A stretch of DNA of 22,064 nucleotides from NCBI GenBank assembly GCA_900555725.1, contig USMD01000022.1:1-22064 (forward strand), in the 5' to 3' direction. A program made the translations under genes and the position numbers. This document shows positions 5,911 through 13,747 of this stretch, piece after piece (position 1 is the first letter of the stretch; each line of letters starts with the position of its first letter). This stretch comes from an uncultured Garciella sp. GTDB taxonomy: Bacteria > Bacillota > Clostridia > Eubacteriales > Garciellaceae. The notes below the pieces were generated by a model that ran no database searches, was not told the origin of the DNA, and worked only from the letters and a program-made list of their open reading frames with translations.

Positions 5911-7473
5911 TTATTTCCCATTTTTTAAATCTAATCCCATTGGTTCTTCCTTAAATATTCCAATATCCATTTCTTTTAAATCATCAGCAATCATAGGCTG
6001 AAAATCCATTTGATCAAGTATATCTTTTTTAAGATCTATTCCAGGAGCTATTTCTTTTAATAAAAGTCCTTCTTTTGTCAATTCAAATACAGCTCTTTCT
6101 GTAATATAAAGAACTGGCTGCTGTACTTCTAGGGCATATTCTCCGCTAAAGGTAATCTGTTCCACTTGATCTAAAAATTTCTTTACTTTTCCCTCTTGTA
6201 AAATAGTTAATTTTCCATCTGCAACTTTTACTTTTAATCCCCCTGCTTTAAAAGTGCCACAATAAATTACTTTTTTGGCATTTTGCGTAATGTTAATAAA
6301 GCCTCCTGCCCCTGCAATTCTAGGACCAAATTTACTTACATTTACATTTCCCTTTTTATCACATTGAGCAAGTCCCAAGAAAGCAATATCCAATCCCCCG
6401 CCATCATAAAAATCAAATTGTGCTGCTTGATCTACAATGATATCTGGATTAATGGCTGCTCCAAAGTTTAAACCGCCTTCTGGAACTCCTCCAATTGGTC
6501 CCGACTCAATCGTAAGAAGCATATTATCAGCAATTCCTTCTTCATTGGCTACCATAGATATTCCCTCTGGCATACCAATTCCTAAATTAATAACACAATG
6601 AGGCATCAATTCCATTGCAGATCTTCTTGCAATGACCTTTCTTTCATTTAAAGGTAACTTTTCGATAGATTCTGTAGGTATCTTAATTTCTCCAGAAAAA
6701 GAGGGATTATAATTTGTTGTAAAGGTTTGCATATGATTTTCTGGTTTTGCTTCTACAATAGCATCTACTAAAATTCCTGGTATTTTTACCAAACGCGGAT
6801 CAAGGGTTCCTTTTGTTACTATTTTTTCTACTTGAAGGATCACAATTCCCCCAGAATTTTTAGCGGCCTGTGCGATTGCCAAAGCATCTAAAGTACATGC
6901 TTCTTTCTCCATTGTCGTATTTCCAAAAGTATCTGCATAAGTAGCTCTTATAAGTGCAACATCAATGGAGAAAGACTTATAAAGAAGGCGTTTCTGTCCC
7001 CCAATTTCAATAAGATCAATAAGATCTTCTCTGGTTCTTTCATTTAGTTTAGCTCCTTCTACCCGTGGATCTACAAAGGTTTTTAATCCTACATGGGTTA
7101 TCGTTCCTGGTTTCCCCGATGCAATATCTCTAAACAAGTGACTTACTACCCCTTGAGGAAAATTATAGGCTTCTACTTTATTCTCTATTGCCATTTGTTG
7201 AATTTTAGGAGCTAAATTCCAGTGTCCTCCAATAACCCTTTTTAGCAATCCTTCATGGGCTAAGTGATTTAATCCTTTCTCTTTTCCATCTCCTTGTCCA
7301 GCAGCATATGCTAACGTAAGGTTTTTAGGGGAACCCGTATCTAAAAATCTTTTTTCCAGTGCTAAAGAAAGCTCTTCTGGATAGGCATTTCCAACAAAAC
7401 CATTAGTAGCTAATGTATCTCCATCCCGGATCATCTTAATTGCTTGTTCTGCTTTCATTCTTTTTGAAACCAT
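5911..7473 (-). CDS. Fused alpha/beta acyl-CoA:acetate/3-ketoacid-type CoA-transferase (YdiF/propionate CoA-transferase family)
   Basis: This 520-residue family I CoA-transferase moves CoA from an acyl-CoA donor (usually acetyl-CoA) to a carboxylic acid. Both halves are fused: the alpha part opens SKRMKAEQAIKMIRDGDTL and carries GFVGNAYPEEL and the glycine-rich AYAAGQGDGKEKGLN; the beta part has VINLGIGMPEGISMVA. The probable catalytic glutamate, which forms the glutamyl-CoA thioester, is E323 in TIESGPIGGVPEGG. GGQVDF-like family II motifs are absent, so it is distinct from AbfT. GGAGG lies 7 bases before the ATG. It is first in the operon with the GntP permease and PhaJ-like hydratase and sits behind a sigma-54-type promoter at 7546-7560. 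Context suggests a C4 hydroxy acid substrate, but propionate, lactate or acetoacetate are possible. Confidence 0.9.
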   Translation of the reverse strand: MVSKRMKAEQAIKMIRDGDTLATNGFVGNAYPEELSLALEKRFLDTGSPKNLTLAYAAGQGDGKEKGLNHLAHEGLLKRVIGGHWNLAPKIQQMAIENKVEAYNFPQGVVSHLFRDIASGKPGTITHVGLKTFVDPRVEGAKLNERTREDLIDLIEIGGQKRLLYKSFSIDVALIRATYADTFGNTTMEKEACTLDALAIAQAAKNSGGIVILQVEKIVTKGTLDPRLVKIPGILVDAIVEAKPENHMQTFTTNYNPSFSGEIKIPTESIEKLPLNERKVIARRSAMELMPHCVINLGIGMPEGISMVANEEGIADNMLLTIESGPIGGVPEGGLNFGAAINPDIIVDQAAQFDFYDGGGLDIAFLGLAQCDKKGNVNVSKFGPRIAGAGGFINITQNAKKVIYCGTFKAGGLKVKVADGKLTILQEGKVKKFLDQVEQITFSGEYALEVQQPVLYITERAVFELTKEGLLLKEIAPGIDLKKDILDQMDFQPMIADDLKEMDIGIFKEEPMGLDLKNGK

Positions 7474-7545
7474 ATTCTAACCTCCTTTTATTATTGAAAT
7501 GTCAGATTTCTTATTAAATAGTTTTTTTGCTTAACAAACTATAAA

Positions 7546-7560
7546 GCAATTACTATACCA
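7546..7560 (-). promoter_or_regulatory. Sigma-54 (RpoN/SigL) promoter for the CoA-transferase operon
   Basis: On the minus strand TGGTAT-AGTAA-TTGC keeps the invariant -24 GG and -12 GC with the correct 10-base spacing; TTGC matches fully and TGGTAT matches TGGCAC at 4 of 6. It lies 73 bases upstream of the ATG. An activator gene of the matching class lies immediately upstream on the same strand. The motif is seen; use is inferred. Confidence 0.65.
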
Positions 7561-7629
7561 AAAATGCCTTGCTCTCAGATGATTCAATAATCTATTAGTA
7601 GGGAAAGAAAATTCATTGCAAAACAAAAA

Positions 7630-7673
7630 CCCAATATATAGTGATCTTTAAAATTTAATCACCATATATTGGG
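7630..7673. terminator. Strong hairpin between the CBS-type activator gene and the CoA-transferase promoter
   Basis: Arms 7630-7645 (CCCAATATATAGTGAT) and 7658-7673 pair at 15 of 16 positions with a 12-base loop. On the minus strand the stem is followed by GTTTTTGTTTTG, and on the plus strand by CAATTTTTT, so it can act in both directions. It would insulate the sigma-54 promoter from readthrough of the activator gene, although it lies about 290 bases beyond that gene's stop. Confidence 0.7.
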
Positions 7674-7862
7674 CAATTTTTTCTAACTAACATTTTATTT
7701 AGTTTTTAGCAAAAAACTTTTAAAATTTATAAATCTTAAACATAGTCATTTTTTATCTTTTCTTATTTAAATAAATTCCTTACCATGTTTTTATGTCTCT
7801 TAAACACTTCCTAATTAGAAAAAATGTTCAATATTTTCTACAATTATAAAGTTTTTATAGAA

Positions 7863-7896
7863 ATATGTCTTATGCCTCATACATATTGATATGTCT
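7863..7896. promoter_or_regulatory. ATATGTCT repeats with palindrome, possible upstream activator site
   Basis: ATATGTCT occurs at 7863-7870 and 7889-7896, and the dyad ACATAT-TG-ATATGT spans 7881-7894. The cluster lies about 300-335 bases upstream of the sigma-54 promoter at 7546-7560, within the range of enhancer sites for sigma-54 activators. The remainder of 7674-7966 is AT-rich with no gene that I can see. The assignment is speculative. Confidence 0.3.
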
Positions 7897-7966
7897 CTAG
7901 AATTTTTTGTTTAAAAAAACATACAAGTTGAAACTATAATTTAGAAATTGTATCATATTTTAGACA

Positions 7967-10033
7967 TTATAAGTGATATTTTTGTAATTTTTCATAAAGA
8001 GAGGCTCTACTAATTTCTAATAATTTTGCTGCTTTGGTTTTATTTTCATTTGTTGCTTTTAAAGCCTGTACAATACTTCGTTTTTCTGCTTCTTCTACAC
8101 TTTGACGAAGACTCATTACCTGATCTAGTCCTATCTGTTCTATATTTATGATTTCTTTTGGAAGATGTTTTGGTTGTATAATAACTTCCTTATCCATAAT
8201 ATTCACTGCCCTCTCTAAAACATTTTCTAATTCCCTAATATTTCCTGGCCAATCATAATTTCGAAGATACATCATAGCCTTTTCAGAAACCTTTTCAATG
8301 TATTTTCCCATTGCATTACATATTTTATCTACAAAATACTGTACTAGTATATCTATATCTCTTTTTCTCTTTCTTAAGGGGGGAATTTGGATGGTTAATA
8401 CATTTAACCGATAAAATAAATCTGCACGGAATTTCCCTTTTTTCACTAAATCTTCTAAATCCTGATTGGTAGCTGCTATAACCCGAACATCCACTTTTTC
8501 TGTGGAGATAGAACCTATTTTTTCAATTTCTTTTTCTTGAAGTACCCGTAATAATTTTGCTTGCATCTGAAGAGACATATCTCCAATTTCATCTAAAAAT
8601 ATAGTTCCTCCATCGGCTGCTTGAAATTTTCCCATTTTTCCCTTCTTTTGTGCCCCTGTAAAAGATCCTTCTTCATAGCCAAAAAGCTCTGACTCCAACA
8701 ATTCATTTGGTATAGCTGCACAATTTACTTTTACAAAAGGAAATTGAGATCGTTTGCTTTTTTTATGGATAGCATGGGCAAAAAGCTCTTTTCCTGTCCC
8801 ACTTTCTCCTAATAACAATACATTTGAAAAACTATAGGCTACCTTTTCTCCTAAAGACTTGGCCCTTTTAATTTCTTCACTTTCTCCTATAATATGATCA
8901 AAGGAATAGTAAGCCTCATTGGCATTTTTCCACTCTCTTTTATAACGAGCTAGTTCCTTATCCATTTTTGTAATGCGTTTATGTAAAATATTTAAATCCT
9001 CAATATTTCTAAACAATACCTTTCCAACAGATCCCATTATTTCCCCATCTTTAATAATAGGGATACGAGAAGCAATCATATAGTTCCCTTTAATTTTTTG
9101 CAAATCTGCTGTTTCTGCCCGTCCTGTTTTTAATACAATATGCAGTCGAGTATTTTCTATAATTTCAGTAACATGTTTTCCTATTACTTTTTTATGATCA
9201 ATTCCTAAAAATTTTATATAAGCTTTGCTCATCATAGTAATATACCCTTTCTCATCTGTTACTACAATCCCATCATATGCCATTTCTAAAATAGTATTTA
9301 ATATATTATTTACATTTTTTTCTTCCTGTAGTTTGGTTAATAAATAATTATAGTCTGTCATATCTTGAAATACAACAACTGCTCCTATTACCTGATGTTC
9401 ATGAATAATAGGTGTTCTATTCGTAAGGAACTTTTTACCACGGTAGTACATGGTTTTCCCTATTTCTTTTACTCTATTTTTCAACACATAAGGTAATCTA
9501 GAATTTGGTATAATTTCATAAATATTTTTTCCTTCCATTTTGTCATAATCTACTTCCAACAATTTCCCTGCTGCCTTATTAAAAAAAGAAATATTTAAGT
9601 GACTGTCAATGGCAACAATCCCATTATTCGTAGAATTTAAAATGGTGTGTAAATGTTTCATAGCAAATGTCAATTTTTTATTATACATTTTTAAAAGATC
9701 TTCCTTATATAAAATTCCCACCAGTTTTTGATTCCAACTAACTACAGGAAAAAATTCTTGTATTTTTTCAAAAACAGTGCTAACATCCTCCTCTTCATAT
9801 ATACACTCCACTTGAGTACTCATAAACTCTGCAATATTGGTATCTAGAAATTTATTTTCCTTTATTGCTTGGAATAAATGCTTTTTATAAAAAATTCCCA
9901 GTAGATGACCAACACCATCAATAATAAATATTATATCAATATCATAATTGCTAAATATTTCTGCCCCATCTTTTAAGGTTTTATTCGCAGAAAGTGAAAT
10001 TGGGTTTACGGTCATGACTTCTTTTACTTTCAT
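7967..10033 (-). CDS. Sigma-54-dependent transcriptional activator with CBS pair, two PAS domains, AAA+ and Fis-type HTH
   Basis: This 688-residue enhancer-binding protein has, in order: two CBS motifs (about 1-120; VKEVMTVNPISL and IAEFMSTQVECIYEEEDV), PAS 1 (about 122-225; HTILNSTNNGIVAIDSHLNISFFNKAAG), PAS 2 (about 240-345; GIVVTDEKGYITMMSKAYIKFLG), a linker coiled segment, and the AAA+ module. That module has Walker A GESGTGKE at about 409, the sigma-54-contact loop as GSFTGA at about 456 rather than the usual GAFTGA, and Walker B FLDEIGD. A Fis-type helix-turn-helix (NKTKAAKLLEISRASLYEKL) ends the protein. Two adjacent ATGs follow AAGGGGGAG; the second (10033) has better spacing. There is no receiver domain, so it probably senses a small ligand. 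It is placed directly upstream of the CoA-transferase operon, its likely target. Confidence 0.94.
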   Translation of the reverse strand: MKVKEVMTVNPISLSANKTLKDGAEIFSNYDIDIIFIIDGVGHLLGIFYKKHLFQAIKENKFLDTNIAEFMSTQVECIYEEEDVSTVFEKIQEFFPVVSWNQKLVGILYKEDLLKMYNKKLTFAMKHLHTILNSTNNGIVAIDSHLNISFFNKAAGKLLEVDYDKMEGKNIYEIIPNSRLPYVLKNRVKEIGKTMYYRGKKFLTNRTPIIHEHQVIGAVVVFQDMTDYNYLLTKLQEEKNVNNILNTILEMAYDGIVVTDEKGYITMMSKAYIKFLGIDHKKVIGKHVTEIIENTRLHIVLKTGRAETADLQKIKGNYMIASRIPIIKDGEIMGSVGKVLFRNIEDLNILHKRITKMDKELARYKREWKNANEAYYSFDHIIGESEEIKRAKSLGEKVAYSFSNVLLLGESGTGKELFAHAIHKKSKRSQFPFVKVNCAAIPNELLESELFGYEEGSFTGAQKKGKMGKFQAADGGTIFLDEIGDMSLQMQAKLLRVLQEKEIEKIGSISTEKVDVRVIAATNQDLEDLVKKGKFRADLFYRLNVLTIQIPPLRKRKRDIDILVQYFVDKICNAMGKYIEKVSEKAMMYLRNYDWPGNIRELENVLERAVNIMDKEVIIQPKHLPKEIINIEQIGLDQVMSLRQSVEEAEKRSIVQALKATNENKTKAAKLLEISRASLYEKLQKYHL

Positions 10034-10059
10034 CATATCTCCCCCTTGTATAATATAAA

Positions 10060-10187
10060 TTAACTCGTTGTGCTAGTAAACAAAACTATATGGATAAAAT
10101 AGCCAAATTTTCTAGACAAAAGAAGATAGGATAACATAAAATTCTGGAGCTTTTTACTTATAAATTTTAACTAGCACAACGAGTTAA
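10060..10187. repeat. 128-bp element with perfect 18-bp terminal inverted repeats in the activator leader
   Basis: TTAACTCGTTGTGCTAGT at 10060-10077 is repeated exactly in inverted orientation at 10170-10187, with 92 AT-rich bases between. It ends 24 bases upstream of the activator's first ATG. A perfect TATAAT lies on the minus strand at 10197-10192, just outside the far arm; if that is the promoter, the whole element is transcribed as a long hairpin in the leader. The length, perfect termini and lack of any gene fit a MITE-like insertion. Copies elsewhere in the genome would confirm that. Confidence 0.65.
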
Positions 10188-10290
10188 ATGTATTATAAAA
10201 TTATTATGGGACATTTGATATCATTCCTTAAATATGGTTTTAGGCGATTATCTTTTACCAGAGTGTGTCATTTGTCTCAATTTTTTTGTA

Positions 10291-10324
10291 TAAAAAATGG
10301 TGCTGGTTTCTATCGCCAACACCA
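10291..10324 (-). terminator. Intrinsic terminator of the 4-hydroxybutyrate operon
   Basis: On the minus strand a 9-bp stem (TGGTGTTGG with CCAGCACCA, one G-U pair) with a 9-base loop is followed by a run of six T. It lies 100 bases beyond the stop of the permease gene. The gap 10325-10423 holds nothing else that I can support beyond a weak 5-bp hairpin at 10350-10364. Confidence 0.75.
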
Positions 10325-10423
10325 AATATTATAGAGCCTATTTTTTCCACTGTCTACTTGACAGAGAGGCAGTTCACTTTTTAGAATTACTTTTTAATTA
10401 TTTCAATCTAATAAATTTCTTTC

Positions 10424-11791
10424 TTATACTTCTACTTCTGTGGACGCTATATCTTTCCCCTTTTTAGAAGCTATTAACAAAGCATGTAAAATGATCCCTA
10501 CAGCTAATCCCCAAGCTGCTCCTTTTATAGCTAAAATTGTCGCCATAACTCCAGCAACTCCTTTTTCAGATTCTGTCTTTACAGTATCCATGGCCAGCCT
10601 TACACATACAAAACCCTGTACCAATAATGTAAGAGACAAGGCAACTGGCAAGACAGGTTGAACCAATGTTACTACAGCCACTAAAGCAACTGATATAAAG
10701 GTCACCCACCTAAAAGTACCTACTCCACTAAATATAGAATCCATTGCTTCTCTTCCATCTTTATACCTTGTGGCAACAGCAGCTGTTACTGCTGACCAAA
10801 GAGGCCCGCAAAGAGGAACATAGGGAGTAAAACTTCCTTCAATTAAATTTCTAACACCACTAATAATGTTGGATCTATTTGGATTAAAATCAATTTTTTC
10901 ATCTTTTCTTATTTCATCAGCTTCACCGATAAGTGCTTCACTGGTAACAAAATCTCCAAAGGCTATGATATAAATCATAATTACTGTAGGAATTGCTGCA
11001 ATAAAAAGATCTAGACTTGGAAATCCCACTCCAAAAACACTTACATTGTTTATAATCCCTACAAAATCTGGAATTTTAATAATAGAACCCAATTCTACCT
11101 GTGGTATTGGCAATTCTCCTGTCAGTGGGCCTGCAATAATTGCTACTATAATGGCTGGCAACATGCCAAATTTTCCAATCATGTAGGCAGTCCTATTTCT
11201 TTGTTTTAATTTATGAAAACTATCTGAAAATAATAAATAGAAAGCTACAAGGGTTCCAATGGTAATAGCCACTGGATATACATTAAATCTTCCCCCATCT
11301 AACTTTATCTCTCCAATAATTGCTGATAAACCTGCTCCTAATATAATACCTCCTTTTATAGAATTTGGAACCTTCTTCATTATTTTTCCCGCACCACCTG
11401 TGACTCCTAAAACTAAGAAAACAAGAGAAAGTACTAATTGTAAAGCAATTAAGGCCTGTATCCTTTCCACTCCTATAGCATAGTTATCTACTAAATAAGC
11501 TGTAGTTAATGGTATAGAAGGAGTGATCCACCCTGGTACAACAGGATCTCCTAATAAAGAATGGAGAGTGTATAGTAGCCCATTAATAATTACCATGCTC
11601 CAAGCAATTTCAAAGGATACCCCCAGTACTTCAGTCAAAACTGGAATAGCTCCTAAACAAGTGGCGCACATCAAAATTCCTTGAAATGCTTCAGACCATT
11701 CCCATTTATAATGAATCAGTGGAATTCTTATTTTAAAGATACCTGCTTTCATATATGGCTGCTCGGCTCCATTTTCTCTAATTTTAGCCAT
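10424..11791 (-). CDS. Multi-spanning membrane transporter, NCS2 (xanthine/uracil permease)-like; candidate 4-hydroxybutyrate importer
   Basis: The 455-residue protein is strongly hydrophobic, with roughly 12-14 membrane segments by eye after a short charged N-terminus. Landmarks include EAFQGILMCATCLGAIPVL, GWITPSIPLTTAYL, the glycine-rich VPNSIKGGIILGAGLSAIIGEI, a cytoplasmic loop around EADEIRKDEKIDFNPNRS, and PYVPLCGPLWSAVTAAVATR, which resembles the half-helix substrate site of NCS2/SulP-fold permeases. I place it in that broad fold with moderate confidence and do not recognise a named family. It lies 18 bases downstream of abfT and is the last gene of the abf operon, so the likely cargo is 4-hydroxybutyrate or a related short carboxylate. 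GGTGA precedes the ATG by about 7 bases. Purine transport is an alternative but would not fit the operon. Confidence 0.65.
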   Translation of the reverse strand: MAKIRENGAEQPYMKAGIFKIRIPLIHYKWEWSEAFQGILMCATCLGAIPVLTEVLGVSFEIAWSMVIINGLLYTLHSLLGDPVVPGWITPSIPLTTAYLVDNYAIGVERIQALIALQLVLSLVFLVLGVTGGAGKIMKKVPNSIKGGIILGAGLSAIIGEIKLDGGRFNVYPVAITIGTLVAFYLLFSDSFHKLKQRNRTAYMIGKFGMLPAIIVAIIAGPLTGELPIPQVELGSIIKIPDFVGIINNVSVFGVGFPSLDLFIAAIPTVIMIYIIAFGDFVTSEALIGEADEIRKDEKIDFNPNRSNIISGVRNLIEGSFTPYVPLCGPLWSAVTAAVATRYKDGREAMDSIFSGVGTFRWVTFISVALVAVVTLVQPVLPVALSLTLLVQGFVCVRLAMDTVKTESEKGVAGVMATILAIKGAAWGLAVGIILHALLIASKKGKDIASTEVEV

Positions 11792-11809
11792 TTTAAATCA
11801 CCATTCCTT

Positions 11810-13111
11810 TTAGAATTTTTCATTGAATCGTTTTTCAAATTCTTCTACAAGCTCTTCTTTAAAGTTTGGATGGGCTATATTGATTAAATTTCTTGCTCTT
11901 TGTCGAAGAGTTTTTCCCCTGAGAGAAGCAATTCCATATTCTGTGACAACATAATCTACATCCTGTCTAGAAGTGGTTACTGCAGCTCCATGATCCAAAA
12001 ACGGAACAATTTTAGAAATCTTACCTTTAGCCGTAGTTGAAGTAATGGCCATAATGGATTTTCCATCCTCTGCCATAGCTGCTCCTCTTACAAAATCTAC
12101 TTGACCTCCTACCCCACTAATTTGATTTAATCCAATACTTTCAGATGCTACTTGCCCCATTAAATCCACTTGCACACAAGAATTAATGGCTATCATTTTA
12201 TAGTTTTGCATTACTACTAGTGGATCATTCACATAATCTACAGGTCGCAATTCAACTGCAGGATTATTATCTACATAGTCATATAACTGTTTCGTCCCCA
12301 TGAGAAATGTTACTGTACTTTTCCCCGAATTAATTGACTTTTTCTTATTTGTAATGACACCAGCTTCCACTAATTCAACTACACCATCGGAAATCATTTC
12401 TGAATGAATTCCCAAATCTTTTTTATCTTTCAAGAAAAGTAATACAGCATCTGGAATAGAACCGATTCCTAGTTGAAGGGTAGAGCCATCCTCTATTAAA
12501 GAAGCACAATATCTGCCAATTGACTTTTCTACATCTGTAATTTTAGCAGGCTGAAGTTCTAAAACAGGATGAGAAACTTCTACGGCATAATCAATATCTG
12601 ATATATGAATAAAACTATCTCCTAAGGTCCGAGGCATCTGATCATTTATTTCTGCAATTACTAATTTTGCTGCTTCAGCTGCAGGTTTAGAGTAGTCTAC
12701 TGCAACACCAAAACTACAATATCCATGTTCATCGGGAGTAGAAAGTTGTACCAATGCCACATCTACTGGCATAGAACCATTTATAAATAATCTTGGTATC
12801 TCATGAAAAAAACAAGGGGTAAAATCTCCTCTACCTGAATTAATCGCATCCTTGGTAGTTCCACCTACGAAAAATGCATTATGTCTAAAATAAGGCTCCA
12901 TACCTTCCTGAGCATATTCTGCCTTTCCCCTAGGAACCATGTGAACAACTTCAACGTCCTTATATTGTTCTTTATTGGCAACCATTGCATCTAGAAGAAC
13001 AGAAGGCTCGCCTACAGCGTGACTTACAACCACTCTGTTTCCAGATTGAATATGTTTTACTGCTTCTTCTTTTGAAATAAGTTTCTCCTGGTAAACTTTT
13101 TGCCAATTCAT
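11810..13111 (-). CDS. abfT: 4-hydroxybutyrate CoA-transferase
   Basis: This 433-residue transferase converts 4-hydroxybutyrate plus acetyl-CoA (or butyryl-CoA) to 4-hydroxybutyryl-CoA. It resembles Clostridium aminobutyricum AbfT along its whole length as I recall that sequence: FFHEIP, CASLIEDGSTLQLGIG, then E238 in HSEMISDG, which falls at the known catalytic glutamate position, and the CoA-binding SGVGGQVDFVRGA loop. The C-terminal DYVVTEYGIASLRGKTLRQRA block is typical of the acetyl-CoA hydrolase/transferase (Cat1/Cat2) family. Its ATG directly abuts the TAA of the preceding small gene, and its GGAGG lies inside that gene, so translation is probably coupled. The operon with abfD makes the 4-hydroxybutyrate assignment strong; Cat2-type succinate/butyrate specificity is the alternative. 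Confidence 0.93.
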   Translation of the reverse strand: MNWQKVYQEKLISKEEAVKHIQSGNRVVVSHAVGEPSVLLDAMVANKEQYKDVEVVHMVPRGKAEYAQEGMEPYFRHNAFFVGGTTKDAINSGRGDFTPCFFHEIPRLFINGSMPVDVALVQLSTPDEHGYCSFGVAVDYSKPAAEAAKLVIAEINDQMPRTLGDSFIHISDIDYAVEVSHPVLELQPAKITDVEKSIGRYCASLIEDGSTLQLGIGSIPDAVLLFLKDKKDLGIHSEMISDGVVELVEAGVITNKKKSINSGKSTVTFLMGTKQLYDYVDNNPAVELRPVDYVNDPLVVMQNYKMIAINSCVQVDLMGQVASESIGLNQISGVGGQVDFVRGAAMAEDGKSIMAITSTTAKGKISKIVPFLDHGAAVTTSRQDVDYVVTEYGIASLRGKTLRQRARNLINIAHPNFKEELVEEFEKRFNEKF

Positions 13112-13390
13112 TTAGATCCCCTCCTTTTTTATTTGTTTTATTTTTAATTTTAATCTTTCATAATCATTTAAGGTTCTAATAACCATTTTTCCGTATCTTC
13201 CATACAGATTTTCATGATTGACACAGGAGGTCATACACCCACATAAAATAATTATGAAATCACATATTCCAGAGCAATTAAAATTAGTGAAAATATGAAT
13301 ATTATTAAAATCTCTCTTTAAATTTCTTATAATTTGATTTCTATCATACCTTGGATTACATCCACCACAATACTTCACACATATATTCAT
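13112..13390 (-). CDS. Small cysteine-rich protein with CGGCNPRYDR motif, function unknown
   Basis: This 92-residue protein has eight cysteines in two groups. C4, C8 and C11 form CVKYCGGCNPRYDR at the N-terminus; C39, C43, C50, C52 and C56 lie in NCSGICDFIIILCGCMTSC. The remainder is basic and predicted helical (ERLKLKIKQIKKEG). I do not recognise a named family, though the CGGCNPR start followed by a GCxxxC stretch recurs in short clostridial proteins as I recall them. The spacing suggests metal or Fe-S binding. AGGAG precedes the ATG, and its stop abuts the abfT start. Its position between a NifU-domain protein and abfT, in an operon for a [4Fe-4S] dehydratase, suggests a role in cluster insertion or electron transfer for AbfD. 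That is inference only. Confidence 0.75.
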   Translation of the reverse strand: MNICVKYCGGCNPRYDRNQIIRNLKRDFNNIHIFTNFNCSGICDFIIILCGCMTSCVNHENLYGRYGKMVIRTLNDYERLKLKIKQIKKEGI

Positions 13391-13402
13391 AGGGAATAAC
13401 TC

Positions 13403-13681
13403 CTATTGATTCTTACTTAATAGTTTCTTTGCAAATTGATAAAGTTCTTCGTTAACAGCATCCCTTAAAATGACTTTTTTAAGATCAGGAATATATTTTT
13501 TCAATGTACTTTCAATAATATCTTCAACAGTAAACTTAGCTGAAGGACAATTTTTACACTGTCCCAATAGTCTAATGCAAAGAATCCCATCCTCGTAGGA
13601 TAATACCTCTACATCTCCATCATGCCTTAATAAATAAGGTCGTATTTCTTTTTGTAATATCCCTTCTAATTTCTTCTCCAT
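13403..13681 (-). CDS. NifU C-terminal-domain Fe-S scaffold protein
   Basis: This 92-residue protein consists of a single NifU-like (Nfu) domain: IRPYLLRHDGDVEVLSYEDG, then the cluster-binding CxxC as QCKNCPSA (C42 and C45), and VEDIIESTLKKYIPDLKKV. Nfu proteins carry and deliver [4Fe-4S] clusters. Residues after about 70 form a short extra tail (YQFAKKLLSKNQ). The ATG follows GGGAG at about 9 bases. It lies 66 bases downstream of abfD and 12 bases upstream of the cysteine-rich gene. Being embedded in the abf operon rather than with isc/suf genes, it is probably a dedicated carrier for the [4Fe-4S] cluster of AbfD. Domain call is secure; the client is inferred. Confidence 0.9.
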   Translation of the reverse strand: MEKKLEGILQKEIRPYLLRHDGDVEVLSYEDGILCIRLLGQCKNCPSAKFTVEDIIESTLKKYIPDLKKVILRDAVNEELYQFAKKLLSKNQ

Positions 13682-13747
13682 AATAAGTTTCTCCCTTCCT
13701 CATTAGACTATTGGACTACATGTTTTTATAAAGGCTTTATGCTTCTT

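Noticed and set aside
7519..7542. A TTGTTAA half-site upstream of the CoA-transferase, considered as a Rex operator
   Set aside because: The second half does not match TTAACAA at the required spacing; only one half-site is present.
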